From NCBI RefSeq assembly GCF_015277895.1, contig NZ_CP063815.1:3100001-3164000 (forward strand): 64,000 nt of DNA, given 5' to 3'. Source of the DNA: Microbacterium abyssi. GTDB lineage: Bacteria > Actinomycetota > Actinomycetes > Actinomycetales > Microbacteriaceae. The translations under genes were made by a program, and so were the position numbers. Below, piece by piece: positions 1-7,716 of the stretch; positions within the stretch are counted from its first letter, which is position 1; each line of letters opens with the position of its first letter. Below the pieces are notes generated by a model. It was not told the origin of the DNA, did no database searches, and saw nothing but the letters and a program-made list of their open reading frames with translations.

Positions 1-1
1 C

Positions 2-46
2 GAGGTCGATCTGCTGGAGTGGCCGATCGGAGAGCCGCCGGCGTGA
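2..46 (+). CDS. 3' end of an upstream gene (partial)
   Basis: Only the last 14 codons lie in the window, reading EVDLLEWPIGEPPA and ending in TGA at 44-46. That TGA overlaps the GTG start of the next gene as GTGA, which is the reason to believe it is a real coupled gene end. Nothing can be said about its function. Confidence 0.5.
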   Translation, partial: EVDLLEWPIGEPPA

Positions 47-1905
47 GCGCGCTCGTCGCCGGTTCCGCCCTCACGCCGACGGTGGAGGTGCTCGATGCCG
101 ACCCCGCCGGCTTCCGCATCGACGTCCGCCTCGACGGGGATGCGCATCGCATCACGGTCCGTCACATCGGGGAGGATGCCGTGGCCGCGGCGATCCGCAT
201 CTCGGTCAAGGTCCCGGATGCCACGGCTCCCTGGTGGCTCATCCCCGGACTGTTCTACGGGGATGGCCGCCCCGCCGCGAACGATCGCCTCTATCCGCGC
301 TTCGAGGCTGGCGCGGCGACGCCCGATCAACGAGACGGCTTCGTGAGCGACGAATGGCACTTCCGCTCGGATCGAGCCTCCACCCCGGTCGTCTTCGCCT
401 GGCCCGCACCGGATCGCGCCGGTTTCGCGGTGTCCGCTGCGCCGAGCACTCCGCTCGGGCTCACGGGCGTCGGGTTCGCGTTGCGCGATGGCGCGGCCGT
501 GCTCAGCGCGACGTTTCCTGCGCGCGAATTCCCGGTCACCTACTACGGCGACGCCGACCCGCGTCCGGCCGAGGTGCTGCAGCACCGGTTCGCCGCCGGC
601 GAGTCGGTCGACCTCGTCGTGCGAGTTCACGAACTGACGCCAGACCGTCATGACTACGCGCGTGTGCTGCGTGAGCTGCACTCCGATTCTGCGGCGAGCG
701 CACCGCTGCGCCCCTGGGTCGACATCCCCACAGCCGCTGCTCTGAGCGCCGAGGGGTTGCACCGCTGGCACTACGACCCTGACCCCGGCATCCTGCTGGA
801 GACTGCCGGGTTCGACCGGGAGATCTCCGGGCGCGACGGCAACTCCGTCGACCGTCAGGCGATGCACGTCGGCTGGGTGTCCGGAATCCCCTGGGCCTAT
901 GCGATGCTCCGGCACGCGACCCGCACGGACGATGAACCGCTCCGGGCGGCTGCCGAACGCGTGATCGACTTCTGCACCGCCGACCTGTCGCCGAGCGGCA
1001 CGTTCTGGGGCGTCTGGTATCGCGAGAGCGGGTGGACCCAGAGCTGGACCTCGCATCGTCGTGGGCTGCATGGACGCACGCTCGGCGAGGCGACCCAGTT
1101 CCTCGTGCGCGCTCTCACGCTCACAGATCGGGACGACTGGCGCAGCGCCGCGGCATCCAATCTCGACGCGGTCGTGACCCGGCAACGGGACGACGGCAAT
1201 CTCGGCAGCATCCATCATGCTGAAACCGGTGAGGTGCTGACGTGGGACGGCTCGGCAGGGCTGGCCTGGGCCGGGGCGCTCGCCGAGGCGGCCGACTGGG
1301 ACGAGCGCTATCTCGCGGCCGCGGTGCGCGCTGGACGCTGGTACGCGCGGTTCGTGCTCGACGAGCACCTGCACGGCGCCCCCGAGGATGTCGACCTCGC
1401 CGGCACCAGCGAGGACGGCTATGTCGCGGTGATGGCGTACATGGCGCTGCATCGGGCGACCGGCGACACCGAATGGCTGGACCTCGCACGACGCGCAGCC
1501 GACTTCGCCCTGTCGTTCCGCTACACCTACGACGTCGACTTCCCGGCGACCTCGATGCTGGGGATCTTCGGCTTCGGTACCCGCGGCGCCGACCAGGCCT
1601 CGCCCTCCAACCAGCACCTGCACGCGTACGGGCTCGTCATGACGAACGAGATGCTGCAGCTGTCCGACGCCCTCGGCGATAAGCATTACCGTGAGCGCGC
1701 GCTGGAATCGCTGGCGTGCTTCCGGCAGTTCGTCGCACGGTTCGACGGCGACTTCAACGCGTACCGGGGCATGGTGACAGAGCGCTACTACCAGACCGAG
1801 TGCTTCCAGCCGAAGGGGATGCTCCTCACCCTGTCGCACGCGTGGAGCGCGGGAGTCCTGCTGCTGGGCTGCGAGGATGCGATGGCGGCGGGAATCGTCG
1901 ACTGA
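43..1905 (+). CDS. six-hairpin glycosidase-like protein
   Basis: The product is 620 aa from the GTG at 43; the frame is open further upstream, but this GTG overlaps the previous stop as GTGA, the coupling used throughout the window. About residues 1-220 look beta-rich (many short D/G-bounded strands). Residues 230-610 are a helical repeat region rich in W, Y and H with pairs such as WRSAAASNLDAVVTRQ and WLDLARRAADFALSF, typical of an (alpha/alpha)6 barrel. No signal peptide is visible, so it is probably cytoplasmic. The neighbouring sugar-type dehydrogenases fit a carbohydrate role, but the substrate and catalytic acids cannot be named. Confidence 0.6.
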   Translation: MSALVAGSALTPTVEVLDADPAGFRIDVRLDGDAHRITVRHIGEDAVAAAIRISVKVPDATAPWWLIPGLFYGDGRPAANDRLYPRFEAGAATPDQRDGFVSDEWHFRSDRASTPVVFAWPAPDRAGFAVSAAPSTPLGLTGVGFALRDGAAVLSATFPAREFPVTYYGDADPRPAEVLQHRFAAGESVDLVVRVHELTPDRHDYARVLRELHSDSAASAPLRPWVDIPTAAALSAEGLHRWHYDPDPGILLETAGFDREISGRDGNSVDRQAMHVGWVSGIPWAYAMLRHATRTDDEPLRAAAERVIDFCTADLSPSGTFWGVWYRESGWTQSWTSHRRGLHGRTLGEATQFLVRALTLTDRDDWRSAAASNLDAVVTRQRDDGNLGSIHHAETGEVLTWDGSAGLAWAGALAEAADWDERYLAAAVRAGRWYARFVLDEHLHGAPEDVDLAGTSEDGYVAVMAYMALHRATGDTEWLDLARRAADFALSFRYTYDVDFPATSMLGIFGFGTRGADQASPSNQHLHAYGLVMTNEMLQLSDALGDKHYRERALESLACFRQFVARFDGDFNAYRGMVTERYYQTECFQPKGMLLTLSHAWSAGVLLLGCEDAMAAGIVD

Positions 1906-1981
1906 CTGCGCTTGCCTGTCAAGCCCCTCGGCCTGCATCCGCCGGTGCCGCACGATGAGGCGAGACCCCGAGGAGGCGCGC

Positions 1982-2677
1982 ATGGACGTCATTCTGGTGC
2001 CAGGACTCTGGCTCGACGGTTCGTCATGGGAGGACGTGTCCTCGAGGCTCAGGGACGCCGGTCACGTCCCGCATCCGCTGACGCTTCGAGGTCTCTCGGC
2101 GCGCACCGCCGACCGCTCCGGCGTTCTGCTCGCCGATCATGTCTCTCTCATCGCGAACACGATCGATCAGATGGGCGGACCGGTCGCACTGGTCGGCCAC
2201 GCCGAGGCATGCGGTCTGGTGCACGCCGCGGTCAACCGCCGGCCCGATCGCGTCGCACGCGCGTTCCACGTCGGAGGACTGCCGAGCGCCGACGGCACGT
2301 ACGTCCTGACCGGCTTCCACGCCGATGCCCACCGCGACACGACCGAGTTCGCAGAGCGATGCGCACGCGATGGCAGCCTCGCCGCCCTTCGCGAGCGCCA
2401 GCGGGTGGAAGACGGGCACGGGGTCGACTCGCGGCAGCGTCTGACCGACAAGCGCCGGTTCGACGTGCCGGTCACCATCGTCGCCTCGGAGTACACGACG
2501 GACGACGTCCGACGCTGGATGAGCGAGGACGCGGACCCCGCCCGTGAGCTGGTGCGCATGCGCGACGTGACTCTCGTCGACCTCCCGGCGGGGCACTGGC
2601 CTCAGTTCGAGCGTGGCGCGGAACTGACGCGCGTCATCGTCGATGGCTTGTCGGCTCACGCGCGTTCCGCCGCCTGA
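1982..2677 (+). CDS. alpha/beta hydrolase-fold protein lacking the nucleophilic serine
   Basis: This 231 aa protein starts at ATG 1982 after a perfect AGGAGG at 1971-1976. The N-terminal strand and oxyanion loop LVPGLWLDGSSW are normal for the fold, and the C-terminal GHWPQ supplies the usual catalytic histidine. The nucleophile elbow reads LVGHAEACG, so the expected GHSxG serine is alanine (codon GCC at 2201-2203). The protein may be a binding or regulatory homologue, or may use another residue. It lies 76 nt after the glycosidase-like gene and is convergent with the dehydrogenase pair, which end at 2712. Confidence 0.75.
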   Translation: MDVILVPGLWLDGSSWEDVSSRLRDAGHVPHPLTLRGLSARTADRSGVLLADHVSLIANTIDQMGGPVALVGHAEACGLVHAAVNRRPDRVARAFHVGGLPSADGTYVLTGFHADAHRDTTEFAERCARDGSLAALRERQRVEDGHGVDSRQRLTDKRRFDVPVTIVASEYTTDDVRRWMSEDADPARELVRMRDVTLVDLPAGHWPQFERGAELTRVIVDGLSAHARSAA

Positions 2678-2680
2678 TGA

Positions 2681-2703
2681 GCCGAGGAGCGTGAACGCTC
2701 GGC
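2681..2703. terminator. candidate bidirectional hairpin between convergent genes
   Basis: GCCG-agg-AGCGT faces ACGCT-CGGC with a tiny loop, in the 34-nt gap between the hydrolase stop and the dehydrogenase stop. There is no U tract, so this is weak support. Confidence 0.35.
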
Positions 2704-2711
2704 ACCCTCCG

Positions 2712-3746
2712 TCAGGCGGCGCGAGTTCGAGCAGCGTTCTGCACCGCGGCAATGGTCCCGCGCGTCGACGATTCATACGCGGCCAGAATCACGCCGAGCA
2801 CGTCGATCCCCTCCACGTGCGTCTGGATCGGCCGGGCTCCTGTTCGGATGCATTCGGCGAAGTGCTCCACCTCGGCGGCGAACTCGTGCACCGGCTCGAA
2901 GGTCGTCGTCACCGGCTCCTGTCCGCGGACGCGGGAGATCAGGGTCGTCCCGTCCGAGCTCAGAGATCCCTTCTCGCCGACGAGCGAGAACTTCTCGGTG
3001 CCGACCGCGGGCTCGTATGCCCAGCTGGTCGTGACGTGCCCGACCACGCCGTTGTCGTAGCGCACCAGCACCTGTGCGGAGTCCTCGCCCTCCATGAACC
3101 CGAGCCGGTGCTGTGAGAGCATCGCGCCGACTTCGACGGGGGTTCCGCCGGCGAGATGCTGGAGCAGATACAGGGGATGGTAGCCGGTGTCGATGAGCTC
3201 GCCGCCGCCGGACGTGATGGCCTTGGCTCGCCAGCCCATGCTCTCGACGGTGAAGTCGTTGTGGAAGCTGTCGGTCGTGCGCACCTCATAGACCCGTCCG
3301 AGCACACCGGACGCGACGAGATCTCTCGCGGCGGCGACGGCCGGCAGGAAGAGCTGATTGTGCGCGCACATCACGGTCACGCCGTTGCGCTCCACGGCCG
3401 CGGTGATCGCATCAGCCTCCGCCATCGTCAGGCACAGCGGCTTCTCGCACAGCACATGAAGCCCGGCATCCGCCGCAGCGATCACGGCCTCCGCGTGCAG
3501 GTGGTGCGGCAGGCAGATGTCGACGGCATCCAGCCCACCGGCGGCGATCATCTCGCGATAGTCCGCGTGAATGCGCACGTCGGCGTCGTCGCCTCGGCGC
3601 CTCTCCGCATTCTCGGTGATCGGATCGGCGATCGCCGCGAACGTGACCGTTCCGGGATTGCGCCGGTATGCGGCGACGTGAGCGCCGGCGATGCCGCCGG
3701 CGCCGATGAGACCGATCCGGACCTTCTCCTTCATGGGGCTGTTCAT
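2712..3746 (-). CDS. Gfo/Idh/MocA family dehydrogenase
   Basis: The protein is 344 aa and cytoplasmic. It carries the N-terminal Rossmann motif IGLIGAGGIAGAHVAAY, the family motif EKPLCLTMAEAD near residue 95, and the C-terminal alpha/beta domain with the GGELIDTGYHPLYLLQ helix that carries the catalytic Asp/His pair. It should be an NAD(P)-dependent sugar or polyol dehydrogenase. The start at 3746 overlaps the upstream stop as ATGA and has AGGGAGGA in front, so the two dehydrogenases are translationally coupled. They probably act in one carbohydrate route with the glycosidase-like gene nearby. Confidence 0.88.
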   Translation of the reverse strand: MNSPMKEKVRIGLIGAGGIAGAHVAAYRRNPGTVTFAAIADPITENAERRRGDDADVRIHADYREMIAAGGLDAVDICLPHHLHAEAVIAAADAGLHVLCEKPLCLTMAEADAITAAVERNGVTVMCAHNQLFLPAVAAARDLVASGVLGRVYEVRTTDSFHNDFTVESMGWRAKAITSGGGELIDTGYHPLYLLQHLAGGTPVEVGAMLSQHRLGFMEGEDSAQVLVRYDNGVVGHVTTSWAYEPAVGTEKFSLVGEKGSLSSDGTTLISRVRGQEPVTTTFEPVHEFAAEVEHFAECIRTGARPIQTHVEGIDVLGVILAAYESSTRGTIAAVQNAARTRAA

Positions 3747-4759
3747 GCGTGTCCTCCCTGATCGACGACAGTGGCTTCGCCGGTCGTCGCAGCGGTGTTG
3801 GCGGCGACCACGAACCGGGTGAGGTCGATCGCCGCGTGGAGATTCTTCGTGGTGTCGGCGTCGCCGCGGATCGCATCGACCCAGAGTTCGAACGGGCTGC
3901 TCGCGTCAGAGGCGAGCGGCACGGACGTCCAGGCGTCACCGAACCGCCCGCCCTTGCCGATGAGCTCCTCACGGCCGAAACCGAACAGCAGTGAAGCCTC
4001 GGTTCCGCGCAGTTCCAGAGCGAAGGCTCCGGGCGTCGTCACGAAGCTCGCCTCCGCTACTCCCAGGGCGCCGTTCGAGTAACGTGCGGTCACGACGGCG
4101 TTGTCCTCCACTGTCCGGCCAGTGACACGACCGTATGAGGCGGTGACGCGGTCCGGCCGTGCACCCAGGAATCGCTGCACGAGGTATGCCGGGTGGCATC
4201 CGAGATCCGAGAAGGCGCCGCCGATGGCCGCGACCGGGTCGGCGAACCGCTCGGGCAGCCACCCTCCCAGCCAGCCGTCGTGAGCCATGCGGACACGGGC
4301 GTAGGTCACATCGCCCAGTGATCCATCGTCGACGAGCCGGGATGCCGTGACGATCAGCGGCTCCGACAGGCGTGGCAGCGACACGACGAGCGCGACGCCC
4401 TGCCGCTGGGCGGCATCGACGAGCTCTTCGCATTCCGCAACGGTCGGGGCGAGCAGCTTCTCGGTGAAGACGTGCTTTCCGGCGGCGATCGCCCTCCGGA
4501 TCACGTCGGTGTGCTCGTTCGTCGCCGTCGTCACGGTGATCGCGTCGACATCCGGTCGCGCCAGGAGCGCATCGAGCGTCTCCGCGTGGTCCGTCCCGAG
4601 GCGTCGTGCGCCCTCCCGAGCCCGCTCCTCGTGGGGATCCCATGCTGCGACGAGCCTGGTGCCGCCGTGCGCTGTCGTCTCGCGGGCGTAATCGTCGGCA
4701 TGCACATGCCAGAATCCGGCGACTCCCACCCCGATCATGTCGTCGATCAAATCGCGCAC
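3743..4759 (-). CDS. Gfo/Idh/MocA family dehydrogenase
   Basis: Up to 338 aa. The Rossmann start is VGVAGFWHVHADDYA, the family motif is EKLLAPTVAECEELV near residue 97, and the C-terminal helix reads GGAFSDLGCHPAYLVQ. First gene of the two-gene dehydrogenase operon. The start is uncertain: GTG 4759 has GGGAG only one base away, TTG 4750 has it at a better spacing of 10, and ATG 4738 aligns best with the family start but has no nearby ribosome site. A LacI-type palindrome lies about 65-80 bp upstream, so control by a sugar-responsive repressor is likely. Confidence 0.85.
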   Translation of the reverse strand: MRDLIDDMIGVGVAGFWHVHADDYARETTAHGGTRLVAAWDPHEERAREGARRLGTDHAETLDALLARPDVDAITVTTATNEHTDVIRRAIAAGKHVFTEKLLAPTVAECEELVDAAQRQGVALVVSLPRLSEPLIVTASRLVDDGSLGDVTYARVRMAHDGWLGGWLPERFADPVAAIGGAFSDLGCHPAYLVQRFLGARPDRVTASYGRVTGRTVEDNAVVTARYSNGALGVAEASFVTTPGAFALELRGTEASLLFGFGREELIGKGGRFGDAWTSVPLASDASSPFELWVDAIRGDADTTKNLHAAIDLTRFVVAANTAATTGEATVVDQGGHA

Positions 4760-4825
4760 ACTCCCTCGTGTGGACTCGGACCCGGCCGAACGCGCGCCGA
4801 TGGACGAGCTCGTTCGGGTGGAATT

Positions 4826-4841
4826 GTGGCAACGTTACCAC
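4826..4841. promoter_or_regulatory. LacI/GalR-type operator
   Basis: GTGGCAACGTTACCAC is a 16-bp near-perfect palindrome with the central CG and TGGYAACGTTRCCA shape typical of LacI-family operators. It sits in the promoter region of the two dehydrogenase genes. No LacI-family gene lies in the window, so the repressor must be encoded elsewhere. Confidence 0.75.
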
Positions 4842-4874
4842 ATGCCGCCGACGCTCGGATCGGCGCGGGGCCGC

Positions 4875-5540
4875 TCAGGCTTCGCGCGTTCGCAGTTCGC
4901 TGAGCATCCGCTCCCGGGCGCCGTCGAGGTGCGCTGCGAGCACGCCGGCGGCCTCATCGAGCGTGCCCTCGCGCATGACCTTCATCAGACGCACATGGTC
5001 GACCGACGACTCGTGCAGATCGTCGTCGTGATTGATGGTCACCTCGAGCAGCGCGGTGAAGGTCGGGAGGTACTGGCTCCACGCGCCGGCGAGGCGCGGG
5101 TGATCCGCGAGGTGGTAGATCTGCGAGTGGAAGTCGAGATCCGCGGCGACGAAGGCGGCGTGATCGCCCGCGTCGGCGGCATCCGCCATCCGCTGGACCG
5201 CGTGGAGCATCTCGCTCCACCGCTCATCCTCGTCCACCCGCATCGCACGGGAGAGGGCGAGGTGCTCGAGCGCCCCGCGGAGACTGTAGAGCTGGTCGAC
5301 ATCGTCCTGGCTCAGTCCGACGATGTACACCCCACGCGGGCGCTGGATCTCGACGAGCTTCTCGAAGCTCAGTTGCGTGAGCGCATCTCGGACCGGCCCA
5401 CGGCTGACCTGGAACTCTTCGGCGAGCGCCTCCTCGGTGATGCGCGCCCCTGGCGCGAGCTCACCCCGAACGATCCGCTGCCGTAGGACTCCGGCCACCT
5501 GGGTGCCGAGAGACTCGCCGCGCTTTACAGTCTGCGTCAC
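4875..5540 (-). CDS. GntR family regulator, FCD (FadR) subfamily
   Basis: A 221 aa transcription factor. Residues 10-75 form the winged helix (ITEEALAEEFQVSRGPVRDAL); residues 85-215 are an all-helical FCD ligand domain with the metal-binding pattern D-L-D-FH and a later HVRLM. The GTG start at 5540 has AGGAGG five bases upstream. It is transcribed toward the dehydrogenase pair but separated from it by a LacI operator. A 17-bp inverted repeat directly upstream suggests autoregulation. Confidence 0.9.
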   Translation of the reverse strand: MTQTVKRGESLGTQVAGVLRQRIVRGELAPGARITEEALAEEFQVSRGPVRDALTQLSFEKLVEIQRPRGVYIVGLSQDDVDQLYSLRGALEHLALSRAMRVDEDERWSEMLHAVQRMADAADAGDHAAFVAADLDFHSQIYHLADHPRLAGAWSQYLPTFTALLEVTINHDDDLHESSVDHVRLMKVMREGTLDEAAGVLAAHLDGARERMLSELRTREA

Positions 5541-5549
5541 TGCATCCTC

Positions 5550-5566
5550 CTGTTAACAGTGAACAG
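5550..5566. promoter_or_regulatory. putative GntR autoregulatory operator
   Basis: CTGTTAACAGTGAACAG carries CTGTT and AACAG arms in perfect inversion around a 7-bp centre. It lies just upstream of the ribosome site of the GntR gene that starts at 5540. Confidence 0.5.
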
Positions 5567-5584
5567 AATACACACAGCTGCCGG

Positions 5585-6004
5585 TCAGCCGTCGTTCTTC
5601 GGACTCCAGAGCACCACCTCGGTCGAGCGACGGATGCGGCGACCGCCCGTCACGGGAACCACACCGGTCGCTCCAGCGGCGAACACGCGCACGCCCGGAC
5701 GGTTCTGCCGTTCGGCGCGCAGCGCGCCTTCGAGCTCTATGACCCGGCGGCGCAGCATCCGCACCTCATCCTCGAGATCGAGCAGCCGTGCGATCGCCGG
5801 GAGGCTCATCCCGTCGGACGAGAGGCGGGCGACCTCGCGCAGCTGCTCGATGTTCCGCGGCGAGTAGCGTCGCGAGCCGCCGCGCGTGCGACCGGGCACG
5901 ACCAGTCCGATGCGGTCGTACTGGCGCAGCGTCTGCGGGTGCATGCCGGCGAGTTCGGCCGCGACGGCGATCGCGAAGACCGGGGCGTCCTCATCCTCGA
6001 CCAT
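5585..6004 (-). CDS. hspR: HspR, MerR-type heat-shock repressor
   Basis: 139 aa. The N-terminal MerR helix-turn-helix reads FAIAVAAELAGMHPQTLRQY followed by DRIGLVVPGRTRGGSRRYS, which is diagnostic of HspR; a coiled segment (LLDLEDEVRMLRRRVIELEG) follows and the tail is basic. HspR binds HAIR inverted repeats and represses the dnaK operon, with DnaK as co-repressor. It is the last gene of dnaK-grpE-dnaJ-hspR. ATG 6004 is chosen because AAGGA is 11 nt away; GTG 6013 is possible but only 2 nt from it. The whole dnaJ-hspR gap is filled by a dispersed repeat. Confidence 0.95.
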   Translation of the reverse strand: MVEDEDAPVFAIAVAAELAGMHPQTLRQYDRIGLVVPGRTRGGSRRYSPRNIEQLREVARLSSDGMSLPAIARLLDLEDEVRMLRRRVIELEGALRAERQNRPGVRVFAAGATGVVPVTGGRRIRRSTEVVLWSPKNDG

Positions 6005-6035
6005 CGTGATCACCGTCCTTCCGTTCGTTCCGACA

Positions 6036-6097
6036 CTTCGACTCGCTTCGCTCGCTCAGTGCGTTTCGTCTCGCTGCGCTCGCTCAACGACCCACGG
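6036..6097 (-). repeat. dispersed intergenic repeat, copy A
   Basis: On the plus strand the element starts CTTCGACTCGCTTCGCTCG and ends GCTCAACGACCCACGG. It is itself two imperfect direct units of the form TTCGnCTCGCTkCGCTCGCTCA. It fills the dnaJ-hspR gap, beginning a few bases after the dnaJ stop. Copies B (40853) and C (53745) have the same orientation and the same position 3' of a minus-strand gene. Confidence 0.85.
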
Positions 6098-6099
6098 GG

Positions 6100-7083
6100 T
6101 CAGGCCCGCGCTTTCGCCATCATGTCGGCGCGCGGGTTCTCCTTGGGCTCCAGCTCCTGGAACCGTTGCAGCGCCTCTCGCGCGGCGTCGTCCAGATGCG
6201 TCGGGACGGCCACCTGCAGCTCGGCGAGCAGATCGCCGGTGCCCTTCGAGCTCTTCACGCCGCGGCCCTTGACGCGCAGCACGCGGCCCGAGGGCGTCCC
6301 CGGCGCGACACGGAGCTTGACCACATCGCCGCCGAGCGTCGGCACCTCGATGGTGGCACCGAGGGTCGCCTCGGTGAAGGTCACCGGCACGGTGAGGCGC
6401 AGATTCAGGCCATCGCGCGTGAACACCGGGTGCGGACGCACCGTGATCGACACGACGATGTCGCCGCTCTCGCCACCATCCGGCGAAGGCCGGCCACGAC
6501 CGCGCAGGCGGATCTTCTGCCCGTCCGCGACACCGGCCGGGATCTTCACCTTGAACGGCTTGCCGTCCTCGCCCTGCAGCGTGATCGTCTCGCCCTGCAC
6601 GGCTGTGACGAAGTCGAGCGTGGTGCGGGCCGTGACGTCGGCGCCCTTCTGGGGGCCGCCGAACCCTCGGTATCCGCCGCTCGTCTGACCGAACCGGCCG
6701 GAGCCGAAGGAGCCGCCCTGGCCCTGGTTGAACATCGCGAAGATGTCCTCGAAGTCGGCGCTCTGCCCGCGACCACCCTGGCCGAATCGGCTGAACACGT
6801 CCTCGAAGCCACCCGCGCCGGAACCGCTCGCGGTGAAGCGCGCCCCCGAACCCATGGCCCGGATCTCGTCGTACTCTTTGCGCTGCTCCGGGTCGGAGAG
6901 CACCGAGTACGCCTCGCTGATCTCCTTGAACGTCGCCTCGGCCTTGGCATCGCCCTGATTGGAGTCCGGGTGATACTTGCGCGCCAGCTTGCGGTACGTC
7001 TTCTTCAGCTCCGCGTCACTGACATCCTTGGAGACGCCGAGCGTCTTGTAGAAGTCCTTGTCGAACCAATCCTGGCTGGCCAT
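6100..7083 (-). CDS. dnaJ: DnaJ co-chaperone without zinc-finger domain
   Basis: 327 aa. The J domain occupies residues 10-75 with HPD at 38-40; a Gly/Phe-rich linker covers about 80-140; the C-terminal substrate-binding domains follow (residues 145-315). The cysteine-rich CxxCxGxG zinc modules between linker and C-terminal domain are absent, so this is the class II (CbpA-like) layout rather than classical DnaJ. It stimulates DnaK ATPase and delivers clients. Operon position after grpE supports the assignment. Confidence 0.95.
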   Translation of the reverse strand: MASQDWFDKDFYKTLGVSKDVSDAELKKTYRKLARKYHPDSNQGDAKAEATFKEISEAYSVLSDPEQRKEYDEIRAMGSGARFTASGSGAGGFEDVFSRFGQGGRGQSADFEDIFAMFNQGQGGSFGSGRFGQTSGGYRGFGGPQKGADVTARTTLDFVTAVQGETITLQGEDGKPFKVKIPAGVADGQKIRLRGRGRPSPDGGESGDIVVSITVRPHPVFTRDGLNLRLTVPVTFTEATLGATIEVPTLGGDVVKLRVAPGTPSGRVLRVKGRGVKSSKGTGDLLAELQVAVPTHLDDAAREALQRFQELEPKENPRADMMAKARA

Positions 7084-7090
7084 GTATCAC

Positions 7091-7714
7091 CTACTCCGCG
7101 GGGACGGCGACGACGACCTTCGCGGGGCGCAGCTCCACTTCACCCAGGCGGTAGCCGACCTCGACGACCTCGAGGATCGTGGACTTCTCGACGCCGGGCG
7201 TCGGCTGCTGGAAGATCGCCTCGTGGTGCTGCGGGTCGAACTCCTCGCCCGTCTCGCCATAGGCGACGACACCGAGCCGCTCCACGACAGCGCGGACCTT
7301 CTCGCCGATCACGAAGAAGGGTGTGCCCTCCACGAGGTCGCCGTGCTGTGCGGCGCGGTCGAGATCGTCGAGCACCGGCAGCAGGCCCTTGGCGGCCTCG
7401 CCCTTGGCGCGCGCGATCTCGACGTGGCGCTGCTCCTCGGTGCGTCGACGGTAGTTGGCGTATTCGGCCTGCAGGCGCTTGAGGTCGTTGAGCAGCGCGT
7501 TCTCCGCGTCCGCGAGCGCGTCGTCGGCGCCGGCCGCTTCCTCGCTCTGCTCCGCGCCGAGGATGTCGTCGACCGTGAGGTCGTCATCGGATCCCTCGGC
7601 GGCCTGTGCCTCAGTGGAGTCGGGGTTCTCCTGCGGCGCGGGGCCGGATGCCGCAGCATCCGACCCCTCGTCGCCGGGAACCTCGCCGTTTTCGTCGAAG
7701 TTCTTGTCCGTCAT
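7091..7714 (-). CDS. grpE: GrpE nucleotide exchange factor
   Basis: 207 aa. A disordered acidic N-terminus (residues 1-75) is followed by the long coiled coil (LLNDLKRLQAEYANYRRRTE) and the beta-wing domain ending in RLGEVELRPAKVVVAVP, all typical of GrpE. It exchanges ADP for ATP on DnaK. The start lies 2 nt after the dnaK stop, so translation is tightly coupled. Confidence 0.97.
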   Translation of the reverse strand: MTDKNFDENGEVPGDEGSDAAASGPAPQENPDSTEAQAAEGSDDDLTVDDILGAEQSEEAAGADDALADAENALLNDLKRLQAEYANYRRRTEEQRHVEIARAKGEAAKGLLPVLDDLDRAAQHGDLVEGTPFFVIGEKVRAVVERLGVVAYGETGEEFDPQHHEAIFQQPTPGVEKSTILEVVEVGYRLGEVELRPAKVVVAVPAE

Positions 7715-7716
7715 GG

